The notes under the pieces are model-generated. The model worked only from the letters and a program-made list of their open reading frames with translations. It was not told where the DNA came from and ran no database searches. Below are positions 41,299 to 50,098 of a DNA stretch of 64,000 bases, piece by piece. The stretch is from assembly GCA_016125085.1 (NCBI GenBank), contig WGMM01000030.1:1-64000 (forward strand), written 5' to 3'. Source of the stretch: a bacterium. Lineage in GTDB: Bacteria > Planctomycetota > Planctomycetia > Isosphaerales > Isosphaeraceae. The first letter of the stretch is position 1. Every line of letters begins with the position of its first letter. Made by a program: the position numbers and the translations under genes.

Positions 41299-42045
41299 AT
41301 GACCGCCGACGAGATTACCACCCCGACGAACGAAAATCCTCCGTCCGCACCGGATTCGTACGCAGCGGCCGTTGCCCCCGCGTGGGCCTATGTCCTGCCT
41401 TTCGCCGTTTTTCTGGTGGGCACGAATCTGGAAGGTCAGGCCGAAAACGATGACGGGACCATGATCGGCGAACGCTATGCGGTTATTTACTGTGTGAAAA
41501 TCCTCGCGGTGCTTGCGACCATGTTCGTTTCTCGCAAGGCATGGCGTGATCTCAAACCACTGCCGGGCCTGGGCACAGTCCTGCTTTCCGTGGCGATCGG
41601 CGCGTTCGTCACCGTGTTCTGGATTGGCCTGGACGGTCTTTATCCCCCGCTTCCTGAATCGCTCGGCAAGCGCTCGGCCTTCGACCCGACACAACTGGAG
41701 CCCGCGACGAAGTGGCTCTTTCTGATCTTTCGAACGCTTGGGCTGGTCGCTATCGTGCCTGTCATCGAAGAACTCTTCATGCGCGACTTCATCCTGCGGT
41801 ACGTCACCGATCCGGACTGGCAGAAGATCGCCCCCTGGGCCTTCAATCCTACGGCGGCCGTCGTGTCTCTCGGGCTGTTCGTCGCCGGGCACCCGGAATG
41901 GTTCCCGGCCCTGCTCTGCGGGATTCTCTGGCTCTGGCTTCTGCGCAAGTCGAAAAGCGTGTCGGCCCTGGTCATCAGCCACGCGGTTGCGAATCTTGGC
42001 CTCGGAGTGTATTCCGTCGCGACGGGCGACTGGCGTTTTCTGTGA
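41299..42045 (+). CDS. CPBP family intramembrane metalloprotease (CAAX prenyl protease-related)
   Basis: VPVIEELFMRDFILRYV (EExxxR-type), LGLFVAGHPEWFPALLCGILWLWLL, SALVISHAVANLGLG. Confidence 0.85.
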   Translation: MTADEITTPTNENPPSAPDSYAAAVAPAWAYVLPFAVFLVGTNLEGQAENDDGTMIGERYAVIYCVKILAVLATMFVSRKAWRDLKPLPGLGTVLLSVAIGAFVTVFWIGLDGLYPPLPESLGKRSAFDPTQLEPATKWLFLIFRTLGLVAIVPVIEELFMRDFILRYVTDPDWQKIAPWAFNPTAAVVSLGLFVAGHPEWFPALLCGILWLWLLRKSKSVSALVISHAVANLGLGVYSVATGDWRFL

Positions 42046-42163
42046 TCGACTTCTGCTGCGGCCGGCGTGACCCTTCGACCGAATTCATGAATCGATGATG
42101 CTGAATCGCTCGACCTCCGACTTTCGTCGGATTTCTGGTCACGCAGCCGGGGAGCCATCGGCG

Positions 42164-42559
42164 ATGAACGATGACGTGAATGGCCTGGAATCGATCGATG
42201 CCTACATCGCGGCAGCGTCTGAAGCCGTGCGAGAGCGTCTGGAATCCATGCGGGCCACGATTCACGCCGCGGCTCCGGAGGCCGCCGAGGCGATCAAGTA
42301 TCGCCTGCCGACTTTCGTGCTCGGCAAGAATCTGGTTCACTTCGGCGCGTTCCGGAACCACATCGGGTTCTACCCGACGAGTTCCGGCATCGAGCATTTC
42401 GCAGAGGAATTGCGTGATTACGTCACTTCGCGAGGTGCGGTCCAGTTTCCGCACGATCGGCCGCTGCCGCTGGATCTCGTGAGCAGGATTGTCGAATTTC
42501 GCGTGAACGAGGAGCATTCGAGAAAGAGCAAGAAGCCGAGCCGTCGTCCGAAGGAATGA
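42164..42559 (+). CDS. DUF1801/YdhG-like protein
   Basis: IDAYIAAASEAVRERLESMRATIHAAAPEAAEAIKYRLPTFVLGKNLVHFGAFRNHIGFYPTSSGIEHF. Confidence 0.88.
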   Translation: MNDDVNGLESIDAYIAAASEAVRERLESMRATIHAAAPEAAEAIKYRLPTFVLGKNLVHFGAFRNHIGFYPTSSGIEHFAEELRDYVTSRGAVQFPHDRPLPLDLVSRIVEFRVNEEHSRKSKKPSRRPKE

Positions 42560-42568
42560 TGTTTGCGG

Positions 42569-43063
42569 TTATTTGCCCTGCTTGACCCGCTTTGGCTGCC
42601 AGGGCAGGTCGAAGCTCTGGTCATTCACGGTGATTTTCGCCGTGCCGTCGATGGCGTCACCTGCGACCTTGCCGGAAAGTTCCGCTTTCCAGGTCACGCC
42701 GTCGGTGGTGCCGGAGGCTTCGAATGACAGCTTGTCGCCTTCGATTTTCACCTTTTCGAGTTTCGTGATCTCCTTATCGCCGCGCAAGAGTTTCCCGGTC
42801 AATTCGCCTTTTTCGCCCGCCTTGATTTCATATCGATCGATGACCTGAGTGCCCTGGTTGTCGTACTCAAGTTCCCATAAACCCAATGCAGGGCTGGACT
42901 CTTTTTTGTCGTCCGCTTTCTTCTCGCCTTCCAGCGGATCAGCAGTCTGGGCCGCCTTTTTGTCGTCGGCTTCGGCCAGCCGAAAATCGATCGTTCCGAA
43001 CGAGAGGGCAGCGAATGCGATCGTTTTCAGGATCGAGTGCCGAAATCCGAGTCGAGTTATCAT
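42569..43063 (-). CDS. Hypothetical secreted protein
   Basis: Start chosen at MITRLGFRHSILKTIAFAALSFGTIDFRLAEA (signal peptide-like); C-terminal beta-rich GELTGKLLRGDKEITKLEKVKIEGDKLSFEASG... Confidence 0.65.
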   Translation of the reverse strand: MITRLGFRHSILKTIAFAALSFGTIDFRLAEADDKKAAQTADPLEGEKKADDKKESSPALGLWELEYDNQGTQVIDRYEIKAGEKGELTGKLLRGDKEITKLEKVKIEGDKLSFEASGTTDGVTWKAELSGKVAGDAIDGTAKITVNDQSFDLPWQPKRVKQGK

Positions 43064-43256
43064 CTTACGAGTCTCCTCATGAGTTGGTGGACTTCCAGGG
43101 ACGTTATGGTGAAACACTCGTGAAGCGACTGCAAGATTCCGGTTCTTAATCCTCGAAATTTTTTCGAACGACCGCTTCGGCAGGAAACCGGGCATTACCG
43201 CAAGAGGCGTTCGACAAACGAGACTCGTTTCAGCCCCATGGCCAGGCGATCCGGTT

Positions 43257-43808
43257 TCAACCGATTCCGAACGCGTCGGCCACCCGGTTGAAGAACGCGA
43301 ACAGGGCGATGACGTAAACGGCCTCGGCGATCTGGGGTTCTGTCCAGCCCTGGCGACGCAGGTCCTGGGCATCGTCGGCCGACATTCTGGCCGGGTTCAC
43401 CGTGAGCTTGCGGGCATATTCCAGCAGAGCCGCTTCAGGCTCGGTCAGACGCGGCAGGGCGGCGTCCAGATCGCCGGCGGCAAGTGCGTTGACGAGTTCG
43501 GTATCAGGTTCCTGCGACCGCAGAAATCGTGCATGCAAATCCGTTCAGTACCTGCACTGGTTCAGGGCGGAGACGAGCGTGGCCAGCATTTCCTTGATGC
43601 GATAAGTCAAATGGCCGTCGCAAAAATGCAACCGGTCGGAAAAGGCGACGACATCGCGAAAGAAGTCAGGCCGGTGGGCGAAGCATTTGAGAATATCGGG
43701 CACCGCGGGCCGCCCGGGATTCGAAGCGAACCACTCCGCGTAGGCCGCCGAAGCATCGCCTGGGGCCGACGATTCCGGAATCAGCCGAATGTAAGTTGAT
43801 TTCGCCAT
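43257..43808 (-). CDS. AhpD/carboxymuconolactone-decarboxylase-like peroxidase-related enzyme; candidate selenoprotein read through an in-frame TGA (43545-43547)
   Basis: Tracked ORFs 43545..43808 and 43257..43538 are in the same frame and together give one full-length family member. The TGA falls at the second Cys of CxxCxxxH (NQCRY-U-TDLH). A SECIS-like hairpin lies downstream. Confidence 0.8.
43511..43528 (-). promoter_or_regulatory. Candidate bacterial SECIS hairpin
   Basis: On the minus strand, 19-36 nt after the TGA: TTTCTGC-GGTC-GCAGGAA, 7 bp including one U-G pair, tetraloop GGUC. Confidence 0.65.
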
Positions 43809-44012
43809 CGGAGGAGCCCCATGTGGTCAACCGATCCGGTCATGACGGTCGGGCATACGAAATTCGTGGAAAATCCACATCACGATTCTAACGCTACCGG
43901 CTGAGACGTGATAGTTTGTGTCTCCATCGCATGGCGCGTTCGCCTCCAGGGCGCGACGTACCAGATGTCTCACATACGATTCTCTCCCACTCGCTCAAGG
44001 AGCGTCCCGGCC

Positions 44013-44540
44013 ATGAGTATCTGGCTCAAAAGCACCTCGCATTATAAGGTCCCGTTCGCGATCATTCTGGCCTCGCTGGGCGCGATCTTCGGTATGGGCT
44101 ACATGCAGGGTGGCGAACAGGCCGCTCAGGGCGTGCTGGACTACGCCGTTCGACAGATCGCGTTTCAATTCCCCATCGGAATTCTCGTGATTTTCATCGC
44201 CAGCCGGTTCTTCGAATTCGATTTCGGCACGATCACCACGATTTCGCTGAAGGTCCTGGCGATCTCGGCCCTGTGCCTTGCGATTTCGGTCGCCATGTTC
44301 GTGTTCGCAGGCCAGTCGGAAACATCGCTTATCACGGCCGCCATCAATTTCGTGGTGTTCCTGTTCATGGTCATGATCCTGTTCGGAACCAGCGGGCTCG
44401 AAACCTGGATCATCGCCGCCCTTTCCATCGCCTTGCCATATGGCCTGAACCATTACGTCTATCCGATGGTCAAGGCGCAGATGCAGAATCAGGCCCCTGC
44501 GGCTGCCGCACCGGCCCGCCCCCGTGGCAAACGGCGTTGA
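44013..44540 (+). CDS. Small polytopic membrane protein
   Basis: Five or so hydrophobic segments, C-terminal Ala/Pro/Arg tail; ORF extends to 43908. Confidence 0.7.
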   Translation: MSIWLKSTSHYKVPFAIILASLGAIFGMGYMQGGEQAAQGVLDYAVRQIAFQFPIGILVIFIASRFFEFDFGTITTISLKVLAISALCLAISVAMFVFAGQSETSLITAAINFVVFLFMVMILFGTSGLETWIIAALSIALPYGLNHYVYPMVKAQMQNQAPAAAAPARPRGKRR

Positions 44541-44703
44541 TCGTTTCGACGCACAACTTCGAACCTGAGCCCGTCGCTTGATCGATGGATCGCTCTGGAC
44601 AGATTCCGGCGATTCCGTAATCTTGATCAGACCGGGCTGCAAGCTCCATGGATGGAGCGATTCGGGCTGGAGAGCCTGAGACACGGAACGGAGTCCACCG
44701 GCA

Positions 44704-45564
44704 ATGACCGCATATCGAGCGTCGGCCTCTTCGATGAGTGGCCAACCGAGCCGATCGGTTCATGGCGCGCACAAATCGGCCCGACATACGAAGCCGTCTC
44801 ATCGGATCTATTCCGAACACGACGACGTTCCGGATGACGAACCCGTTGCCGTTCCTGAGCACGATCACAAGCACGAGCCGAATTGGGGGGCTGAACATCG
44901 CCTGCTCAGCGGCCGCGCGAATGTGGCCGTCAGTGTGCTGGGGGTCGTTCTGCTGATCGCCCAACTCATCGAGATCGAGGACGGTAACGAATCGAACTGG
45001 GATCTCGCCCACGTGACGGACGGCCTCTTCTGCATCGTCCTCCTGGCGGACTTTTTGCATGCCCTGATTCTGGCGCCCAACAAAAAGCGATTCCTGCGGC
45101 GGAACTGGTGGGAGCCTCTGGCGTCGATCCCCATGATCGACACCGCCGGACACGGGATGCTGGCTGTGCGTGTCCTGAGGATTCTCAGGCTTTTACGTAT
45201 CTTCAAGCTGCATGTTTCGATCCGCGAATATGCCCGAGATGGACAGGCTTTTCTGGAACGAAACCGGATCCACGAAGTCGGAAGTATGCTTGGCCTGACG
45301 ATCGTAACAGGGGCCCTCGGCTTCTTTTATGCCGAGCAGGGCGTGAATCCGAACGTTCACAGCTTTCGCGACGGTGTCTGGTGGGCCATGGTCACGGTTA
45401 CGACGATCGGCTACGGAGACATCTATCCGGTCACCACGGTCGGTCGGGCGATCGCCGTCGTCCTGATGGTCGTCGGCATCGGCACGGTCAGCCTGTTCAC
45501 GGGTATGATCGCGGCGGGGCTTCTGCGTGAGAACCGCTGCCCTCACTGCGGCGAACGAGTCTGA
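44704..45564 (+). CDS. Voltage-gated-like potassium channel / ion transporter
   Basis: S4-like LAVRVLRILRLLRIFKL and selectivity filter WWAMVTVTTIGYGDIYPVT; start uncertain. Confidence 0.9.
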   Translation: MTAYRASASSMSGQPSRSVHGAHKSARHTKPSHRIYSEHDDVPDDEPVAVPEHDHKHEPNWGAEHRLLSGRANVAVSVLGVVLLIAQLIEIEDGNESNWDLAHVTDGLFCIVLLADFLHALILAPNKKRFLRRNWWEPLASIPMIDTAGHGMLAVRVLRILRLLRIFKLHVSIREYARDGQAFLERNRIHEVGSMLGLTIVTGALGFFYAEQGVNPNVHSFRDGVWWAMVTVTTIGYGDIYPVTTVGRAIAVVLMVVGIGTVSLFTGMIAAGLLRENRCPHCGERV

Positions 45565-46850
45565 AAATCGCGGATGCAGCGCTCGGGCGGAATCGCGAGA
45601 TGACGCAAACCGGACCAGCACGCAAGCCCGCGGGAATCTCTCAGGCCCCAGTGTGCCCGAGCATGCGCCAGCCAGGCGACGAGGCCGTCGTGCGGGTCGA
45701 AAATCAAGCGGGCGAGCACCCGCCGGACTCTGCCCACGGTCGGCTCGATGGGGTAATCAAGCGGAACTTGAAACAAAGTATGCAATTGCGCTGACGTGCA
45801 ACCGCGCAGGGCGTATTCGACAGCCGTTCGCCCCGAATCGATATCGCCGGTCGCGGAAATTTCCAGTCCTGAATTTCTGACTCTGATCTGCCGATCGGTC
45901 AGCACGCCAAGGTTCCGGTCACTCAAGTCCGGCCCGCCGTAGGCTATGCCTCGATGAGCTTCGAAACTCTTGTCGGAGTCGAAGAGCCGGTTCGCGTAGA
46001 CCAGAAAGTCGGGCCGCCGGTCAGGCGGAAGGTTCAGCGCGGTGTCGATGATGCGGTGCTGCAGTTCGAGCGGGCCGACGGCGTTCATGAGCTTCAGGCC
46101 GATTGTCGTCCCGTTCGGTTCGACATTGCGGATGTTCGGCACGATTTCGTTGAGCCATCGCAATAGGCAATCGTGCGACCTGGACCTGTCGTCTCCGGCG
46201 AGAGTCGGCGAGAAATCCTTTTCGAAAGGCATCGGGCCGGGGTTGCCGGAATCATGCCAGGTTCGGGCAAGGCTGCCGATCACGTTTTCGTATTCGGCCA
46301 GCCGCCAGGGTTCGTCCAGGCTCGCGGGCAGGTGCATTTTCGCCGAAGCGGCGACGGTCATGCCGGTTTCGGTCATGATTTCGAACGAGCCCCGGCAAAG
46401 TGCGAGATAATCCTCGAACGATCGACCCCAGCCTCGGCCTTTCCAGCTTACCGTCCATCCCGAGCGATTCGACTGGCCGACGATCGGCTCCACCGCCATG
46501 CGGATGTCGTCCGTTGCCCAGGCGGCCATGCTGCGGCTGCCGGAAGCGTCCTCGCCGATCACGGTCTTCAGAACGACGAAAGCCAGGCCGGCTTCCGCCG
46601 ATTCACGCACCTGGGCGAGCGTCATCGAAAGCTGCCCTGAGCCTTTGCCGAACGGGTGATCGATCGCCCGGCCGGCATAAGTTCCGGTCAGCTCGACCTG
46701 GTAGACTTCGCGGAAGTGATCTGCGAACGGTTCAGGCCACCAGCCCCGAAGTGCGGATTCGTAATCCGCTTCGATCAAAGACGATAAAGAAGATTCGATG
46801 TCCGCATGGCGGCTGAGTCGATCCACGTGCGGTATTTCGTTGATCGGCAT
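45543..46850 (-). CDS. Dihydroorotate-dehydrogenase-like TIM-barrel protein
   Basis: AGLAFVVLKTVIGED, TIGLKLMNA, and ISATGDIDSGRTAVEYALRGCTSAQLHTLF (phosphate/FMN-binding-like C-terminal motif). Confidence 0.6.
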   Translation of the reverse strand: MPINEIPHVDRLSRHADIESSLSSLIEADYESALRGWWPEPFADHFREVYQVELTGTYAGRAIDHPFGKGSGQLSMTLAQVRESAEAGLAFVVLKTVIGEDASGSRSMAAWATDDIRMAVEPIVGQSNRSGWTVSWKGRGWGRSFEDYLALCRGSFEIMTETGMTVAASAKMHLPASLDEPWRLAEYENVIGSLARTWHDSGNPGPMPFEKDFSPTLAGDDRSRSHDCLLRWLNEIVPNIRNVEPNGTTIGLKLMNAVGPLELQHRIIDTALNLPPDRRPDFLVYANRLFDSDKSFEAHRGIAYGGPDLSDRNLGVLTDRQIRVRNSGLEISATGDIDSGRTAVEYALRGCTSAQLHTLFQVPLDYPIEPTVGRVRRVLARLIFDPHDGLVAWLAHARAHWGLRDSRGLACWSGLRHLAIPPERCIRDFQTRSPQ

Positions 46851-46901
46851 GGCCACCTCTGAAGGGATTCTCCGAATTCCGTGCACGACACGAAAATCGC
46901 T

Positions 46902-47552
46902 TTAAACTTTAGGACGATTCAGCGGCAGCCCGAGTGCCAGCAGGTCGGCCTTCAACTTGACTGCATTGTCGAAATGCAGGGCCTGCAGGCCGGCGGCTTT
47001 CGCACCTTCGACATTTTCGAGCATATCGTCGATGAAAACGCAACGGGCCGCAGGCGAGCCTGATACTTCGACACAGCGACGGTAGAATGCGTCGGCCGGT
47101 TTCATCGCGCCGACTTCGTGCGAGAACACCAGTGATTCGAAGCGGCTCAGGAGAGAGTCGAACTGTCGAACGAAATGCGATGCATGAATTGCGTTCGTGT
47201 TCGAGCCGAGTACGAGTTTGACGCCGGAATCTCCAAGTTCGTGTGCGAGCGCATGCACGGGTTCGTTCGCAGTGAAGATATCGGCCCAGTCCGCCGTGAT
47301 CTGCGACGGAGACTGCGGCAGACCCAGCCGGACTTTCAATTCCGCGACGAACGCGTCAGGGCCGACCCTGCCGCTTTCGAAATCCATCAGCAGATTTCGA
47401 AAGCCCAGCGAAGTCGCTCGTTCCATCAGCCTCTCGCCGCTGAGACCCAGCGGTTCGCCCAATCGATTTGCCGCGATGCGGTAATCGAAGTGGGCGATCA
47501 CGTTTCCGAAATCGAAAATGACCGTTTCGATACTCAAATCCCCGACCTCCAT
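46902..47552 (-). CDS. HAD-superfamily hydrolase (YihX-like)
   Basis: VIFDFGNVIAHFDY, LGSNTNAIHASHF, HEVGAMKPADAFYRRCVE, VFIDDMLENVEGAKAAGLQALHF. Confidence 0.92.
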   Translation of the reverse strand: MEVGDLSIETVIFDFGNVIAHFDYRIAANRLGEPLGLSGERLMERATSLGFRNLLMDFESGRVGPDAFVAELKVRLGLPQSPSQITADWADIFTANEPVHALAHELGDSGVKLVLGSNTNAIHASHFVRQFDSLLSRFESLVFSHEVGAMKPADAFYRRCVEVSGSPAARCVFIDDMLENVEGAKAAGLQALHFDNAVKLKADLLALGLPLNRPKV

Positions 47553-47603
47553 GAAACTGCTGGTTCCGACTTCGAATTGCCTTCGTCGCGAAGCGATCTT
47601 CGA

Positions 47604-48497
47604 TCAGGACGCTTTTGCGCTGGCTTCCGCGGCCGGTTTGACGAGCCGCGATTCGAAAAAGTCGCCCATGGCTTTCTGGGCGCGCTTCAGGTCGTCGCCC
47701 TTGAAGGCGTGGCCGCCGCCTTCGATGATCAGGAATTCCGCCGGGACCTTCTTGCTGTCGAATTCCGTCTTGATCTTTTTGCTGTGTTCGATCGGCACGA
47801 GTTCGTCCTTGTCGCCCGCGATCAGCAGGGTCGGTGCATCATCCGGCGTAACGGCCAGGAGCGGCGACATTTTGGCTGCGGCGTCCTGCTCCATAACCAG
47901 GGCGGGGAAGTTCTTGTAGGCCGGCAGGCGGTTCGGATCGCTCGAAACCATGATCCGAAGATCGGTCGGCGCGACCCAGGCACATGCCGCCGCGACTTTG
48001 TCGCTGACACGTAATACGGGATCGGCGTCATCCGCTTTGCCGGCGTCGGCCGTCGTGGCCAGCATCAGCGAAAGGTGTCCGCCGGCACTCATGCCGAAGA
48101 CGCCGAGACGTTCCGGATCGACCTGATATGTCGCGGCCTGGGACCGGATATGCCGCACGGCCCTGCGCACGTCGCCGACGGCTTCTTCGATGCCGAATTT
48201 CGGGCTGCTGCCGTGCCGCACGGCGAAGACCGTGAACCCGCGGTCGAGAAGGTCCTGAAAGAACGGTTTCATCGATTCCGGCGGTGCCCATTGGGAATAC
48301 CAGCCGCCGCTGACCATGAACAGAACACCTGCCCCGTTCGGCTTTTCGGTGGGGCGGAAGACGTCGTAAGTCATCGCCAGCCCATGCTTGTGGCCATAGA
48401 CGACATCCGGCGTGATCTTCACTTCGGCCTTCGCGGCCGCGAATGGAGTCGCCACAGTAATCGACAATACGAGCCAGGTAATCGCCATTCGGGACAT
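47604..48497 (-). CDS. Secreted alpha/beta hydrolase (BD-FAE/esterase-like)
   Basis: Signal peptide; GVLFMVSGGWYS, FGMSAGGHLSLMLA, LLIAGDKDELVPIEHS, EGGGHAF. Confidence 0.9.
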   Translation of the reverse strand: MSRMAITWLVLSITVATPFAAAKAEVKITPDVVYGHKHGLAMTYDVFRPTEKPNGAGVLFMVSGGWYSQWAPPESMKPFFQDLLDRGFTVFAVRHGSSPKFGIEEAVGDVRRAVRHIRSQAATYQVDPERLGVFGMSAGGHLSLMLATTADAGKADDADPVLRVSDKVAAACAWVAPTDLRIMVSSDPNRLPAYKNFPALVMEQDAAAKMSPLLAVTPDDAPTLLIAGDKDELVPIEHSKKIKTEFDSKKVPAEFLIIEGGGHAFKGDDLKRAQKAMGDFFESRLVKPAAEASAKAS

Positions 48498-48638
48498 CGT
48501 TCACCTCGGGAAATGCGAATCGGAGGCCAGTTTCGAAGCGCAATCAAGTGCTGTGTTCGAAGGATGGGAATGGCAACATCTTATCAAGTCGCTCGACGCA
48601 AATCGCAGGAAAATTCGAGGCGATCGGATCGGTCCGTT

Positions 48639-49613
48639 TCAAGTGTCCTGACCGTGAGCGACCCCGCCCAGAAACAGTCGCGCGGCGGTTCGTGGTTCGC
48701 GAACGAGTGTTCCGAACAGAACCCCCGGACTTTCGGCCCATGCCTGCTTGAGTGCATGAAGTTCCGACCGCCGGTCTCCGCGGCGAGCGGCCTGATAGGC
48801 CCGGTTCGTCCAGGCTTGGGCCATCCGCTTACGGATTTTCGCGTCGATCAGCGGCCTTTCCGATGCAAGGAATGGCTCGCCGGCGAGGATCGACCGCATC
48901 AGCCATGCGTTCTCTTCGAGATCGATCGTGCCGCGAGCCAGCTTGTGCGTTTCGCTGGCCTGATGCCACCGTTGCCGGGCCAGCGGTATTTCGACGAATG
49001 CGACGGCCGAAGCCTGCCCTGCCCTGTGCCAGAAGTCCCAGTCGAGAACATATTTCCAGCGGGAGTCGAAGCCGCCGAGGCGTTCGTGAAGGTCATGCCT
49101 GAAGCTCACGCCCGGGCAACGAATCGGATTGCCGGTCGCCAGAACGCGGCTGAGAGCCTGCGGCGGCCACACGGCGAAACTCTCCGGCCAGATGAAATCG
49201 ACATCATCGCAATCGATCGGTTGACCGGTCGGGTCGATCATCGTGACTGGCCCGAGGATCAGGCCGACGTCGTGATGCATGCTCGCGATTGCCCGGTGGC
49301 GGGCGAGAAACGTGGGTTCGAGAAGGTCGTCCTGGTGCAGGATCGTGACCCAATCGCCACTCGCTTCCGCCACGCACCGGTTCCAGTTCCCAGCGAGGCC
49401 CAATGGCTGGCCGCTTGCATTGCCGACGATCCGGGCCCTGCCGCCGCATGTTTCCTGTACGATCTTGAGCGTATCGTCCTTCGATCCGTCGTCGCAGACG
49501 ATCAGTTCGAATTCGCCGTCGGTTTGGGCCAGCACGCTCCGAACCGCTTCCGCGATGTACCTGGCACCGTTGAAGGTCGGAATCGCGATCGTCCAGCGAA
49601 GTTTGCGGCTCAT
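48639..49613 (-). CDS. Glycosyltransferase family 2
   Basis: WTIAIPTFNGARYIAEAVRSVLAQTDGEFELIVCDDGSKDDTLKI; WVTILHQDDLLEPTFL. Confidence 0.95.
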   Translation of the reverse strand: MSRKLRWTIAIPTFNGARYIAEAVRSVLAQTDGEFELIVCDDGSKDDTLKIVQETCGGRARIVGNASGQPLGLAGNWNRCVAEASGDWVTILHQDDLLEPTFLARHRAIASMHHDVGLILGPVTMIDPTGQPIDCDDVDFIWPESFAVWPPQALSRVLATGNPIRCPGVSFRHDLHERLGGFDSRWKYVLDWDFWHRAGQASAVAFVEIPLARQRWHQASETHKLARGTIDLEENAWLMRSILAGEPFLASERPLIDAKIRKRMAQAWTNRAYQAARRGDRRSELHALKQAWAESPGVLFGTLVREPRTAARLFLGGVAHGQDT

Positions 49614-49719
49614 CCGATTTGAGATTTATCCGTCGTTCTGGATTCATCGTGCGCGAACGAGCCGCTTGTGGCGATCCTGATCTGCCGGTGATGCGATTCG
49701 TCGGCAGGACGTGCCGAGG

Positions 49720-50058
49720 TCATTCCGGCGAACTTGCCGTCGAACTTCGTCGTTCTTCGGACAACTTCCGCAGGTTTTCCCAGGTGAAAAGGCCTGAGCC
49801 ATGACCGTCGGACCAGCCGATTTTGAGTGCGTACGAACCGACGAGTTCCATGTCAGCCACTTTGATGTCGTCCGGAACCGATGCCGGGTCGAGGATCCGG
49901 GCACCGGTCCATTCGTCCTTGCACGCCGCGCAGGGGCATTCGCCGCGAAGCCATTTGTAGGGCAGATTCACGCTCCAGGAGCCTTCGTCCCACGCGAGCT
50001 GGAGAAAGCCTTCGGACTGGCGGGCCTTGATGTCGGACGGCGGATCGATCATGGGCAT
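49720..50058 (-). CDS. DUF971 domain protein
   Basis: LQLAWDEGSWSVNLPYKWLRGECPCAACKDEWTGARIL...VGSYALKIGWSDGHGSGLFTWENLRKL. Confidence 0.92.
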   Translation of the reverse strand: MPMIDPPSDIKARQSEGFLQLAWDEGSWSVNLPYKWLRGECPCAACKDEWTGARILDPASVPDDIKVADMELVGSYALKIGWSDGHGSGLFTWENLRKLSEERRSSTASSPE

Positions 50059-50098
50059 TTCGGTCTTCGTTCGGTAGAAGTACGAATCGGGCGGAAGG

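Noticed and set aside
43257-43538. Separate 93 aa protein with TTG start
   Set aside because: Better explained as the C-terminal half of the same gene read through TGA; it would otherwise begin mid-motif at the His of CxxCxxxH.
43545-43808. Simple nonsense-mutated pseudogene interpretation of the AhpD-like gene
   Set aside because: Not excluded, but less likely: one TGA only, placed exactly at a redox Cys, with a SECIS-like hairpin and intact flanking frames.
48075-49622. 515 aa plus-strand ORF opposite hydrolase and GT2 genes
   Set aside because: Spans two clear minus-strand genes and their intergenic gap; composition typical of shadow ORFs.
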